DNA of 64,000 nucleotides from assembly GCA_963791295.1 (NCBI GenBank), contig CAWBRY010000001.1, positions 558,001 through 622,000 on the forward strand, given 5' to 3'. This document shows, piece after piece, positions 25,009 through 33,648 of the stretch. This DNA comes from CAWBRY01 sp963791295. GTDB taxonomy: Bacteria; Bacteroidota; Bacteroidia; Chitinophagales; Chitinophagaceae. How positions within the stretch are numbered: the stretch's first letter is position 1; every line of letters begins with the position of its first letter. The notes beneath the pieces are model-generated. The model searched no databases, was not told the origin of the DNA, and saw only the letters and a program-made list of their open reading frames with translations. The position numbers and the translations under genes are program-made.

Positions 25009-26052
25009 ATGAAAAAACCCGTAATATTATTTATTCTATTCTTAATGACTGTTTTTTATAATTTCTGTGGAGGACAAAACCAAAAAAACGTATCAAAAGA
25101 TAATATCAAGTCCGAAACCAAAGATACAATCACCTTGGACTGGCCTAGCGATAATATAGTTGCTCGAATAAAAAAAGGCAGAAATGGTACCATCTTGATA
25201 GTTTCTTCCAGGAGTGTTTTTCGATACGATGGAAAATCGTTTACTAACCTCACAAGTAAAGTGGGTTCGCACAGATTCAATGATGCACTAGAAGATCGAA
25301 AAGGAAATCTTTGGTTTGCTACTGATGATTCAGCAGGTGTTTATTATTACAATGGGAAATCCCTGCCTACCGGACAGGCAGGCTTTCAACATTTTACAAC
25401 CAGGGAGGGACTTGCTAATAATCAGGTTATATGTATTTATGAAGATAAAGCCGGCATTATTTGGTTCGGCACTAGAGGTGGAGTAAGCCGTTACGATGGG
25501 AAATCTTTTCGGAATTTTAAAATGAAAGGAGAACATTGGTGGGACAATTTTATTACGACTTTCATGGAAGACAAAACCGGGAAATTATGGATTGCTGCAA
25601 GGACCAAAATCTCCATTTATGATGGAAAAACATTTACCAATTTCGCACATTATAAAAAGGGTATAGATGTTTGGGATGTTTGGTCAATAATCGAAGACAA
25701 AAAAGGCAATATTTGGCTTGGTGGCTACTATGGCCTTCAGCGCTATGATGGAAAGACATTTACCGAGTTCGCACATAATAAGGGATATAATTTTATCATC
25801 GAAGACAAGAAAGGAAACATTTGGACTACTGGTAGCATAGGTTCTCCTGCCTGGGCTCTTTCCCGTTATGATCAAAAGTCCTTGAACAATAAAAATCCCA
25901 CTGTAACCAAAATTATGTCTGGACGACTAGAAATGTATTCCGGGATATTGGAAGCTAACGATGGAAGTATTTGGTTTGGATATAATGGTGGATTGTATCG
26001 TTATGATGGAAAGACCATCACTGACTTTAGAAGTAAAGAAGGAAATAATTAG
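25009..26052 (+). CDS. stand-alone seven-bladed Reg_prop propeller lipoprotein, copy 2 (intact)
   Basis: This 347-residue exported protein has a lipobox-like cysteine at C20 (TVFYNFC|GG), then seven Reg_prop-type repeats, each with the pattern ED(R/K)xGxxWxG...YDGK. That makes one complete propeller with no transmembrane, kinase or DNA-binding part. Reg_prop blades normally form the periplasmic sensor of giant histidine kinases; here they stand alone. Near residue 120 the peptide LPTGQAG is encoded by a 21-base palindromic insertion absent from copy 1. A membrane-bound winged-helix regulator is encoded nearby and may be its partner (inference). Confidence 0.85.
   Translation: MKKPVILFILFLMTVFYNFCGGQNQKNVSKDNIKSETKDTITLDWPSDNIVARIKKGRNGTILIVSSRSVFRYDGKSFTNLTSKVGSHRFNDALEDRKGNLWFATDDSAGVYYYNGKSLPTGQAGFQHFTTREGLANNQVICIYEDKAGIIWFGTRGGVSRYDGKSFRNFKMKGEHWWDNFITTFMEDKTGKLWIAARTKISIYDGKTFTNFAHYKKGIDVWDVWSIIEDKKGNIWLGGYYGLQRYDGKTFTEFAHNKGYNFIIEDKKGNIWTTGSIGSPAWALSRYDQKSLNNKNPTVTKIMSGRLEMYSGILEANDGSIWFGYNGGLYRYDGKTITDFRSKEGNN
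25362..25382 (+). repeat. 21-bp palindromic insertion inside the propeller gene
   Basis: The arms CCTGCCT and AGGCAGG are perfect inverted repeats around the 7-base centre ACCGGAC. Aligned with the paralogue (AATGGTAAATCC directly followed by TTTCAACATTTT near 22370), this copy has exactly 21 extra bases, which keep the frame and add seven codons. It looks like a very small mobile or REP-like palindrome that entered a coding sequence. Confidence 0.7.
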
Positions 26053-26135
26053 CCAATAGCTGATTTCAACAATTTCAATCATTAACATCAAAATGACAAA
26101 ATGATCATTGAAAAACTTAGGATGTTTAAATAAAA

Positions 26136-26160
26136 ATGCCTTTCCATTAAAGAAAGGCAT
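26136..26160 (-). terminator. rho-independent terminator of the YceI-like gene
   Basis: On the minus strand a perfect 9-bp stem (ATGCCTTTC / GAAAGGCAT) with a 7-base loop lies 21 bases after the stop and is followed by TTTTTATTT. On the plus strand the downstream T-run is missing, so it chiefly serves the minus-strand gene, although it also sits 83 bases after the propeller gene. Confidence 0.75.
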
Positions 26161-26181
26161 GACATCTAGAGATACAACTCA

Positions 26182-26676
26182 TTAATTTAGCTCTGCTGAC
26201 ACACTGATCGTTGGTTCAGCAGAAACTTTTCCTGCAGTAATTGGCTGACCTTCAACACCAAAGTCCCCTAATTTAATATTGAACGCGGCACTTGTTTTCA
26301 GTGTATTCCCAACTACAACAATTGTTGCCGGGGCAGCTACCTTATTTGTTTTTCCTTTTATTGTCAAATCACCTTCAACAGTAACATTGTAAGTTCCACC
26401 TTTTTTAAAGTTAACTGCTGATGGATTTGTTATGGCCCCACTAAATGTAGCTTTTGGAAACTTATCCGAGTTTAACCAACTTTCCTGGTTAAAATGCTCC
26501 TGTATTTTAGGATTGGCAAACTCAAAATTTTTGATCGTTGCTTCAAATTGCACTGTGTTCTTTGAAGGATCAATTGCCGCGATAGCCGTTTTATTTTCTG
26601 CTTTTGGCAAGTTATCAATGGAGGTAGATGCATCAAAAGCCACGATAGCTGAGGCGACTTTAGATTGTTTTTCCAT
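26182..26676 (-). CDS. YceI family protein (no signal peptide)
   Basis: This 164-residue lipocalin-like protein matches the YceI family: EATIKNFEFANPKIQEHFNQ, SWLNSDKFPKATFSGAI and VEGDLTIKGKTNKVAAPATI are its characteristic blocks. YceI proteins bind polyisoprenoid-type lipids and are normally periplasmic; this copy begins MEKQSKVASAIVAFDAST with no export signal, so either the signal has been lost or the protein acts in the cytoplasm. A strong terminator follows. The start is 41 bases from the divergent DUF6660-like gene. Confidence 0.8.
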   Translation of the reverse strand: MEKQSKVASAIVAFDASTSIDNLPKAENKTAIAAIDPSKNTVQFEATIKNFEFANPKIQEHFNQESWLNSDKFPKATFSGAITNPSAVNFKKGGTYNVTVEGDLTIKGKTNKVAAPATIVVVGNTLKTSAAFNIKLGDFGVEGQPITAGKVSAEPTISVSAELN

Positions 26677-26717
26677 AAACCATTTATTTGAATGTTTATT
26701 TATATATTTACTCCCCG

Positions 26718-27035
26718 ATGAAAGGTTTGTTCTTCATATTAAGCTGGCTTATTTTATTCATCACCTGCATTCCGTGCGGCGATAGTGAAGAATGTACAAT
26801 AAAGATTGAGGCAAAAGTTTCATCTGCAAATAGTCACGAGCAGCATAGCCACACCTTAGAAACCTGCAGTCCATTTTGCACCTGCTCTTGTTGCGCGGTT
26901 TCAGCCTGTTCAACCTCTGCATTTAAATCTCAACTTAGTGAGATTATTCTCGAAAATGAGAAGCATCCGCTTTATGATGTTTCCTTTAAGTCAGTTGTGG
27001 GCTATTCGATCTTCCAACCTCCGAGGTGGATTTAA
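26718..27035 (+). CDS. small Cys/His-rich secreted protein, DUF6660-like
   Basis: This protein is about 105 residues from the ATG at 26718, which begins the signal peptide (MKGLFFILSWLILFITCIPC). The mature part has a dense metal-ligand cluster (HEQHSHTLETCSPFCTCSCC) and ends in FKSVVGYSIFQPPRWI. I recognise this pattern as the small DUF6660-type protein commonly found upstream of CusA/CzcA efflux genes in Bacteroidota. A role in metal sensing or chaperoning is inferred. It lies 213 bases before the pump gene on the same strand. Confidence 0.7.
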   Translation: MKGLFFILSWLILFITCIPCGDSEECTIKIEAKVSSANSHEQHSHTLETCSPFCTCSCCAVSACSTSAFKSQLSEIILENEKHPLYDVSFKSVVGYSIFQPPRWI

Positions 27036-27248
27036 TTAACTCTTCTGGAATTGTTGCATGACCTTCATGGGCCTGCATTGCATTTATCATCGTTGCTTCT
27101 ATTGGAGTATGCTTCAGTAAAGCCGAAAGGTCGCCGACCTATTCGTGTAAATCTATTCTTAAAGAATTTAAATGCTGTATTCCTTTGAGAATTGGGGCTA
27201 CAATAGCAATGATTGTATCAGCGATTTACTTAAATAGATATAGAACAC

Positions 27249-30200
27249 ATGCTCAATAAAATCATTCATTTCAGTATAAAAAACAAGCTCATTATCGGAG
27301 TAATGACGGTGGCACTTATTATTTGGGGTTTGTGGAGCGCTGCCAAACTGCCTCTCGATGCCTTGCCAGATGTTACGAACAACCAGGTACAGGTAATTAC
27401 CCGTGCTCCAACTTTGGCCGCACAGGAAGTGGAGCAATTTATTACTTACCCGGTAGAAAAGTCTTTATCTAATATCCAGGGCCTGGACGAGATGCGTTCT
27501 TTTTCCCGGTTTGGGTTAAGTGTAATCACTGTTGTGTTTAAGGAAAATGTAAATGTTTACTTCGCAAGGCAGTTGATTGCTGAAAAATTGAAAGAAGCAG
27601 AGGCACAGATACCTGCCGGCATAGGCAAGCCGGAGATGGCTCCTGTTACCACCGGACTTGGAGAAATCTATCAATATGTTATTCATCCAAAAAAAGGAAG
27701 TGAACAAAAATATTCTGCGATGGATTTACGCACCATGCAGGACTGGATTGTTGCACGTCAGTTAAGTGGTATTCCGGGTGTTGCTGAAGTGACAGGGTTT
27801 GGCGGCATCAGCAAACAATATGAAGTGGCTTTAAATCCTGACCGATTAAAAGGTATGAATGTTACAATACCTGAGATTTTCACCGCATTGCAAAAAAATA
27901 ATGAAAATACCGGCGGCGCATATATTGACAGGAAACCCAATGCTTATTTTATCAGGGGCGTGGGACTCGTAAAAACCTTTGCTGATATTGAAAGTATAGT
28001 TATAAAACACCAGAATGGTATTCCCATATTGATAAGAGATGTAGCGAAGGTCCAATTTGGCTCACCTCCACGTTATGGAGCATTAACATATAATGGCGAA
28101 AAGGAAGTTGTCGGCGGTATCGTACTGATGATGAAAGGAGCAAACAGCGCATCTGTAGCAGGACTTGTAAAAGAAAGAATGAAAACGGTACAAACATCTT
28201 TACCCGAGGATGTGATCATCGAGCCTTTCTTAGATCGGACTGATTTGATCGGGCGGGCAATCAATACAGTAAAAACTAACCTAATAGAGGGTGCGTTAAT
28301 TGTAATATTAGTACTGGTTTTATTCCTTGGCAACTTCCGTGCTGGTTTAATAGTAGCTTCTGCAATTCCTTTATCCTTATTGTTTGCCCTGGCAATGATG
28401 AATTTGTTTGGAGTTAGCGCGAACCTGATGAGTTTGGGTGCAATTGATTTTGGATTAATAGTAGATGGTGCGGTAATCATTGTGGAAGCCACACTCCATT
28501 TCCTGGCATTGGGAAAAATAAATGGAAAACTTTCCCAGCAACAGATGGACGAAGCAGTGGAGGGCAGTGCAAAAAAAATGATGAGTTCCGCAGCATTCGG
28601 CCAAATAATAATTCTGATTGTTTATTTGCCAATCCTTTCCTTACAAGGCGTAGAAGGAAAAATGTTCCGGCCCATGGCAGAAACTGTTGGCTTTGCAATT
28701 TTAGGAGCCTTATTGTTATCCCTTACTTACATACCGATGATGAGTGCTCTGTTTCTTTCTAAAAAGGCCAGCCATAGAAGAAATCTTTCAGATCGTATGA
28801 TGGATTTCTTTCAGCGGATGTATGCGCCACTTCTAAATGGCGCAATCAAAATAAAATATGCCATTGTAGGTATTGCGGTTGGTTTGTTAATTCTTTCCCT
28901 TATACTATTTAAAAATATGGGTGGCGAGTTCATACCGACATTGGAAGAGGGTGATTATGCCATCGAATTTGTATTGCCGCAAGGTTCTTCGCTGTCACAA
29001 ACGACAGAAACCGTAATGATGGCAGAGCGGATGTTGCTAAAATTTCCGGAAGTAAAAATGGTGGTAGGAAAGACAGGCGCGGCCGATATTGCAACGGACC
29101 CAATGCCCCCGGAAGCCAGCGACCTCATGGTAATAATGAAACCGAAGAAGGAATGGACAACAACAGAGGATTTTGATGAACTCGCCAATCTAATGAGGGA
29201 TAAACTTTCCACCATTCCTGGCGTAATTGCCGAACCCAGCCAGCCTATCCAAATGCGGTTCAATGAACTGATGACGGGGATAAGGCAAGATGTGGCTATA
29301 AAAGTATTTGGGGAGAATTTGGATACATTGGTTGCTTATGCAGAAAAGGTGGCAAAAGTTATTGGGCCTATCAAAGGCATTACGCAGCCACAGGTAGAGC
29401 GAGTTGACGGTCTGCCCCAAATTACGATTGAGTACGACCGGGCAAGGTTGGCAGGTTATGGGTTAAATATTGAAGATATAAACCATGTGGTAAGTACAGC
29501 GTTTGCAGGTGAAGTGGCTGGTGTAGTGTTTGAAAATGAAAGAAAATTTGATTTGGTATTACGGCTCGATAGCAGTTACCGTACATCATTGGATGATGTA
29601 AGTAATTTATATGTGCCATTGGCAAACGGTAATCAGATACCCTTGTCGCAAATAGCCGTAGTTGCTTTTAAATCGGGGCCTGCTCAAATAAGCCGGGAGG
29701 CCGGTAAGCGGAGAATCTATATAAGTTTTAATGTGAGCGGCCGTGATGTAGCAAGCGTAGTTAGAGAAGCCCAACAAAAGCTAAATGAAAAGATAAAATT
29801 ACCGACTGGTTATTATTATACTTATGGAGGCACTTTTGAAAACTTGCAAAAAGCATCTTCGCGACTAATGATCGTAGTGCCGCTGGCATTGTTGCTAATC
29901 TTTTTTATGCTGTATCTCACTTTCCGTTCTATAAAGGAATCTGCATTAATATTTACTGCAATTCCGATGAGTGCTATTGGAGGCGTGTTTGCATTGCTAG
30001 TAAGAGGGATGCCTTTCAGTATTTCTGCTGGTATTGGCTTTATTGCCTTGTTTGGCGTTGCAGTGCTGAATGGGATTGTTCTAATCAGCACATTCAACCA
30101 ATTGGAGAAGGAAGGAATGAACGATGTTATGCAAAGGGTGCGGGAAGGAACAAGAATCCGGTTGCGGCCTGTTCTAATGACTGCTTCGGTGGCAGCCTTA

Positions 30201-31250
30201 GGTTTTATCCCAATGGCATTATCCAACGGTGCTGGGGCAGAAGTACAAAAGCCATTGGCAACAGTTGTCATAGGTGGATTGATAACTGCTACATTTCTTA
30301 CGCTGATCGTATTACCATTATTGTACATCATTTTTTCATCAAAAACGAAATCGACTATGAAACCTTCGGCTGCAATTATAGCTGTAATTGCTTTGCTGGG
30401 CTTGTCAAGTGAAGCGCAATCACAACAATCGCCGGTAAAAAGAGTAACTATTGATGAGGCTGTAGGTCTGGCAAAGAACAATCTTCTTTTCGAAATAAAC
30501 GAACAGCAGATCAACAAGGGTAAAGCACAAATCAATACTGCCGGTGGTTTGCCTAAAACGGGCGTGTTTGCAGAAAATGAAGACCTCCGGCCAGGTGATA
30601 ATAAAGGGATCTTGAAAATTGGTTTGTCACAAAACATTTCATGGCCAGGTTTGTACAAGGCGCAGAAGAATCTGTACAATGAGCAGATGAAATATTACCA
30701 GGCCAATACAGGCGTCATTGATCTGGAAATAAAACGAAATGTGCGTTCAGCTTTCTATCAGCTTTGGTATTTGCAGGAAAAACAGAACTTATTTAACCGA
30801 TTAGACAGTATATATAAGTCCCTGAACGAGGCTGCAAGATTGAAAGTCAAGACGGGCGACAGTCCTGGTTTAGACAGCATTGCGGCCAATGTCCGGATGA
30901 ATGAGGTCCAGGCTTTGCTTCAGCAAATCAATAATGATGTGCAAATTCAGCAACAGATTTTAATGCAGCTACTGAATACAAATGAAATATTGATGCCTGC
31001 TTTAATGCCATTGGGAAAAATAGCGATGCCTGTTGCAGGCGATGACGGTACACATCCGGCACTGGCGTTGCAATCTCAAAACATCAATATTGCCAGTGCC
31101 GGAATAAGGGTGATTAGGAATGAAAACAGGCCGGAGTTCTCAGGCCGTTTCTTCAGCCAACGATTGTGGGGAGCCAAAGATCCATTTAGTGGGTTTTCCG
31201 TTTCAGCGGTTTCCCTTTATTTGGTGCGGGGGCTTACCGCAACAAAATAA
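27249..31250 (+). CDS. CusA/CzcA-type heavy-metal RND pump fused to outer-membrane factor (frameshifted near end)
   Basis: Residues 1 to about 1030 form a complete HME-RND pump that moves metal ions from the periplasm or cytoplasm outward using protons. The TM4 proton-relay block GAIDFGLIVDGAVIIVEA has D400, D406 and E413. From about residue 1037 a second signal-like segment and a TolC/OEP-type region follow (VTIDEAVGLAKNNLLFEINE), giving the pump-OMF fusion seen in many Bacteroidota. At about 31207-31209 one base appears to be missing (GCGGTT where GCGGGTT keeps the frame), so this frame ends prematurely after VSLYLVRGLTATK. The adaptor gene follows. Metal specificity (Cu/Ag versus Co/Zn/Cd) cannot be fixed from sequence. 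Confidence 0.88.
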   Translation: MLNKIIHFSIKNKLIIGVMTVALIIWGLWSAAKLPLDALPDVTNNQVQVITRAPTLAAQEVEQFITYPVEKSLSNIQGLDEMRSFSRFGLSVITVVFKENVNVYFARQLIAEKLKEAEAQIPAGIGKPEMAPVTTGLGEIYQYVIHPKKGSEQKYSAMDLRTMQDWIVARQLSGIPGVAEVTGFGGISKQYEVALNPDRLKGMNVTIPEIFTALQKNNENTGGAYIDRKPNAYFIRGVGLVKTFADIESIVIKHQNGIPILIRDVAKVQFGSPPRYGALTYNGEKEVVGGIVLMMKGANSASVAGLVKERMKTVQTSLPEDVIIEPFLDRTDLIGRAINTVKTNLIEGALIVILVLVLFLGNFRAGLIVASAIPLSLLFALAMMNLFGVSANLMSLGAIDFGLIVDGAVIIVEATLHFLALGKINGKLSQQQMDEAVEGSAKKMMSSAAFGQIIILIVYLPILSLQGVEGKMFRPMAETVGFAILGALLLSLTYIPMMSALFLSKKASHRRNLSDRMMDFFQRMYAPLLNGAIKIKYAIVGIAVGLLILSLILFKNMGGEFIPTLEEGDYAIEFVLPQGSSLSQTTETVMMAERMLLKFPEVKMVVGKTGAADIATDPMPPEASDLMVIMKPKKEWTTTEDFDELANLMRDKLSTIPGVIAEPSQPIQMRFNELMTGIRQDVAIKVFGENLDTLVAYAEKVAKVIGPIKGITQPQVERVDGLPQITIEYDRARLAGYGLNIEDINHVVSTAFAGEVAGVVFENERKFDLVLRLDSSYRTSLDDVSNLYVPLANGNQIPLSQIAVVAFKSGPAQISREAGKRRIYISFNVSGRDVASVVREAQQKLNEKIKLPTGYYYTYGGTFENLQKASSRLMIVVPLALLLIFFMLYLTFRSIKESALIFTAIPMSAIGGVFALLVRGMPFSISAGIGFIALFGVAVLNGIVLISTFNQLEKEGMNDVMQRVREGTRIRLRPVLMTASVAALGFIPMALSNGAGAEVQKPLATVVIGGLITATFLTLIVLPLLYIIFSSKTKSTMKPSAAIIAVIALLGLSSEAQSQQSPVKRVTIDEAVGLAKNNLLFEINEQQINKGKAQINTAGGLPKTGVFAENEDLRPGDNKGILKIGLSQNISWPGLYKAQKNLYNEQMKYYQANTGVIDLEIKRNVRSAFYQLWYLQEKQNLFNRLDSIYKSLNEAARLKVKTGDSPGLDSIAANVRMNEVQALLQQINNDVQIQQQILMQLLNTNEILMPALMPLGKIAMPVAGDDGTHPALALQSQNINIASAGIRVIRNENRPEFSGRFFSQRLWGAKDPFSGFSVSAVSLYLVRGLTATK

Positions 31251-31567
31251 AAGTAGCCCAGGCAGACATGGCCGTTCAGCAAAAGCAGTTTGAATATGAG
31301 AAGCAAGTTTTAACTGCAAAGCAAATTCAAATGCAACGGGAAGTGAGAAAAAATAACAGCCTGTTGTCTTTTTATGAAACAACAGGTTTACAGCAGGCAG
31401 GGGAAATTGTGGAGGCTGCGTCTTTGGCATATCGTTCCGGTGAAATCAGTTTTGCGGAATTATCACAATTTCTGACGCAAGCCATAGAAATTCAAAAAAA
31501 TTACTTAGAGAACCTAAATGCCTACAACCAGTCGGTCATTCAATATTATTATTTCATCAATCAATAA
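31209..31567 (+). pseudogene. C-terminal end of the pump-OMF fusion, displaced by one frame
   Basis: After the single-base break the other frame reads GFPLFGAGAYRNKIKVAQAD, then MAVQQKQFEYEKQVLTAKQI and the final OMF helices to YYYFINQ. Restoring one G at about 31208 joins it to the preceding frame and gives a fusion of about 1,440 residues, normal for this arrangement. It is 10 bases from the adaptor start. It could be a true mutation or a homopolymer error. Confidence 0.8.
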
Positions 31568-31577
31568 ATATTTGCAG

Positions 31578-32819
31578 ATGAAAAAGTTCTTAATTACAAT
31601 TATCATTTTCACGAACTTAGTTGCAATTTTTTCCTGTGGAGGCAAAGACAGTAAAGAAACGACTACAACTAAGGTGGAAGGGCAGGAAGAAGGGCATGAA
31701 AATCCCAACATGGTTATCCTCAGCGGGGAGCAGATAAAAAGTATCGGCATTGAGTTCGGCCTTATTGAAGAAAAACAGCTCACCGCATCATTGAAAACAA
31801 ATGGTGTGCTAAGAGTTCCAAATCAGAATAAGGCCAGTGTAAATTCTATTTACAGCGGTGTCATAAGATCATTAAATGTACAGCCGGGAAATACTGTCTC
31901 CAAAGGTCAAAATATTGCAACTATTGCCAACCCCGATTTCATCCGCGTACAGGATGAGTTTCTCGGCGTCAATTCAAAAATTGTATTGGCAGAGCAAGAA
32001 TACAGCCGGCAAAAGGAATTGAATGCAGGCAATGCCGGAGCGTTAAAAAATTTGCAGGCAGCCGAAAATGAATTAGGAACCTTACAAAGCCGCAAATCAT
32101 CTTTAGAACAGCAAATAAAGCTAATGGGTATAAACCCAGCGTCACTCAGCAATGGTAAGTTAGTTTCTGTTCTTTCGATTCGCAGTCCTATCAGCGGTGT
32201 GGTGAGCAATGTGATGGTTCAAATAGGAAGTTATGTGGATCTAAGCACTGCCGTTGCCGAGATAGTTGACAATAGCCAGTTGCATCTCGACCTATTTGTA
32301 TATGAGAAGGATATGCCCAAACTGCGAAACAATCAACTTATCCATTTTACACTTACAAATAATCCGGGTAAAGAATATGATGCCCAGATTTATTCATTGG
32401 GCTCATCTTTTGAAGGTGAAAGCAAAGCTGTAACCGTTCATGCAAAGGTTCAGGGTAACAAGACGGGGCTGATAGACGGTATGAATGTCACTGCAATTAT
32501 CAGCCTCGAAAAAGCTACTGTTCCCGCGGTACCATCTGATGCTATAGTTAATTTCCAGGGCCAGGACTACATTTTTATCGTTGCCGAGAGGCAGGAAGTA
32601 ATAAAAGACAGTCTAGCCCATAATGCCAAAGTAACCGATGCTCATAATGAAGAGAGCGGTGTTATTTTCGAACGGATTCCTGTAGTTAAGGGCAATTCAG
32701 ACATTGGTTATTCAGAAATAACCTTGTTAAAAGAAATTTCAAAAGGTACACGAGTAGCAGTGAAAGGGGCATTTTTTATTTTAGCCAAAATGACAAATAC
32801 GGAAGGTCATCACGATTAA
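31578..32819 (+). CDS. CusB/HlyD-type RND periplasmic adaptor lipoprotein
   Basis: This 413-residue membrane-fusion protein links the RND pump with the outer-membrane channel. Lipobox: LVAIFSC20. The order is a beta-barrel start, lipoyl half-motif (SVNSIYSGVIRSLNVQPGNTV), alpha-helical hairpin (ANPDFIRVQDEFLGVNSKIV to about 180), second lipoyl half (VLSIRSPISGVVSNVMVQIG) and barrel/membrane-proximal domains. A His/Asp segment (DSLAHNAKVTDAHNEESG) near the end may be metal-related. I chose the ATG at 31578 because the same frame extends upstream only across the previous gene. It completes the efflux locus. Confidence 0.9.
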   Translation: MKKFLITIIIFTNLVAIFSCGGKDSKETTTTKVEGQEEGHENPNMVILSGEQIKSIGIEFGLIEEKQLTASLKTNGVLRVPNQNKASVNSIYSGVIRSLNVQPGNTVSKGQNIATIANPDFIRVQDEFLGVNSKIVLAEQEYSRQKELNAGNAGALKNLQAAENELGTLQSRKSSLEQQIKLMGINPASLSNGKLVSVLSIRSPISGVVSNVMVQIGSYVDLSTAVAEIVDNSQLHLDLFVYEKDMPKLRNNQLIHFTLTNNPGKEYDAQIYSLGSSFEGESKAVTVHAKVQGNKTGLIDGMNVTAIISLEKATVPAVPSDAIVNFQGQDYIFIVAERQEVIKDSLAHNAKVTDAHNEESGVIFERIPVVKGNSDIGYSEITLLKEISKGTRVAVKGAFFILAKMTNTEGHHD

Positions 32820-32839
32820 GTCCACTAGGGTTCTACTCT

Positions 32840-33583
32840 TTGGATTGGCAAATGATGGCTAGGCTTTTGGGGACACCCGCCCATTTTGCAAAAGACCTAC
32901 TGAATTTGCCAGCTACTCAATGCGGCTTTTATTCTTTAATCAGTGGGTTACTTTTAAAAGGTTATAGTAATCCGAATTCACTTGTTTCAGACAACTTGGA
33001 ATGTCTTTATGCGGGAGCAAAAGGAAATATCTGGATTGGGAGTTATCAAAACGGACTCAACCGATTAGACGCCGAAACGGAGACCTTTACACATTTTCAG
33101 CATAATAATGCCGACCCCTCCAGTTTGTGCAGTAATAGCATTTGGGCATTGTTGGAAGATCATAATGGCACCCTATGGGTAGGTACCGACAAAGGAGTTG
33201 ATACGCTTAATCGCCAAACGGGCAAGTTCACACATATAGAAGACAAGACGGAAGATGGACTTGCATTAAGTCGTGAACAAATAAGGGTTTTATACGAAGA
33301 CAAATCCGGCAAAATATGGATTGGTTGTGGAAATCCTTTTGGTTCACGAGATCCCCTCTTGCATGGTTTGTATAAGCTTGATAAAGCTACCGGGAAAATC
33401 ACACGTTATCACCACAATGACAAAGATGAAACCACGCTCGTCGACAACAGGGTTAGAGCGATATTTGAAGATAGCAGGGGTGTTTTTTGGATTGGCACTG
33501 CCGGTGATGGTCTCCACATTATGGATAGGAAAAAGGAACTTTTCAGCGATGCATTTATGATCCGAAAAATCCCCAAAAATTAA
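32840..33583 (+). pseudogene. propeller sensor kinase A, N-terminal part (5'-truncated, frameshifted)
   Basis: Reg_prop blades begin almost at once (NLECLYAGAKGNIWIGSYQNGLNRLDAE, LLEDHNGTLWVGTDKGVDTLNRQTG), but there is no signal peptide and the first blades are missing compared with the paralogue at 39285-42624. Near 33546 one base is missing: the frame then continues as CIYDPKNPQKLSRPPVNTHS and runs into the next segment. The open frame starts at a TTG 20 bases after the adaptor stop, so the original 5' end was probably deleted or replaced. Confidence 0.75.
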
Positions 33584-33648
33584 GCCGGCCGCCTGTAAAT
33601 ACTCATTCCCTATATGCTGATGATCACATCACTTTTATTAACGAAGAT

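Noticed and set aside
29822..30679. Long 285-codon open frame antisense to the RND pump.
   Set aside because: It is a shadow of the pump's codon use; there is no signal, domain or start context.
32840..32890. Fourth copy of the cassette-like motif (GGATTGGCAAATGATGGC).
   Set aside because: Only the central ATTGGCAAA part matches; the TAACAT start and GAC end are not aligned.
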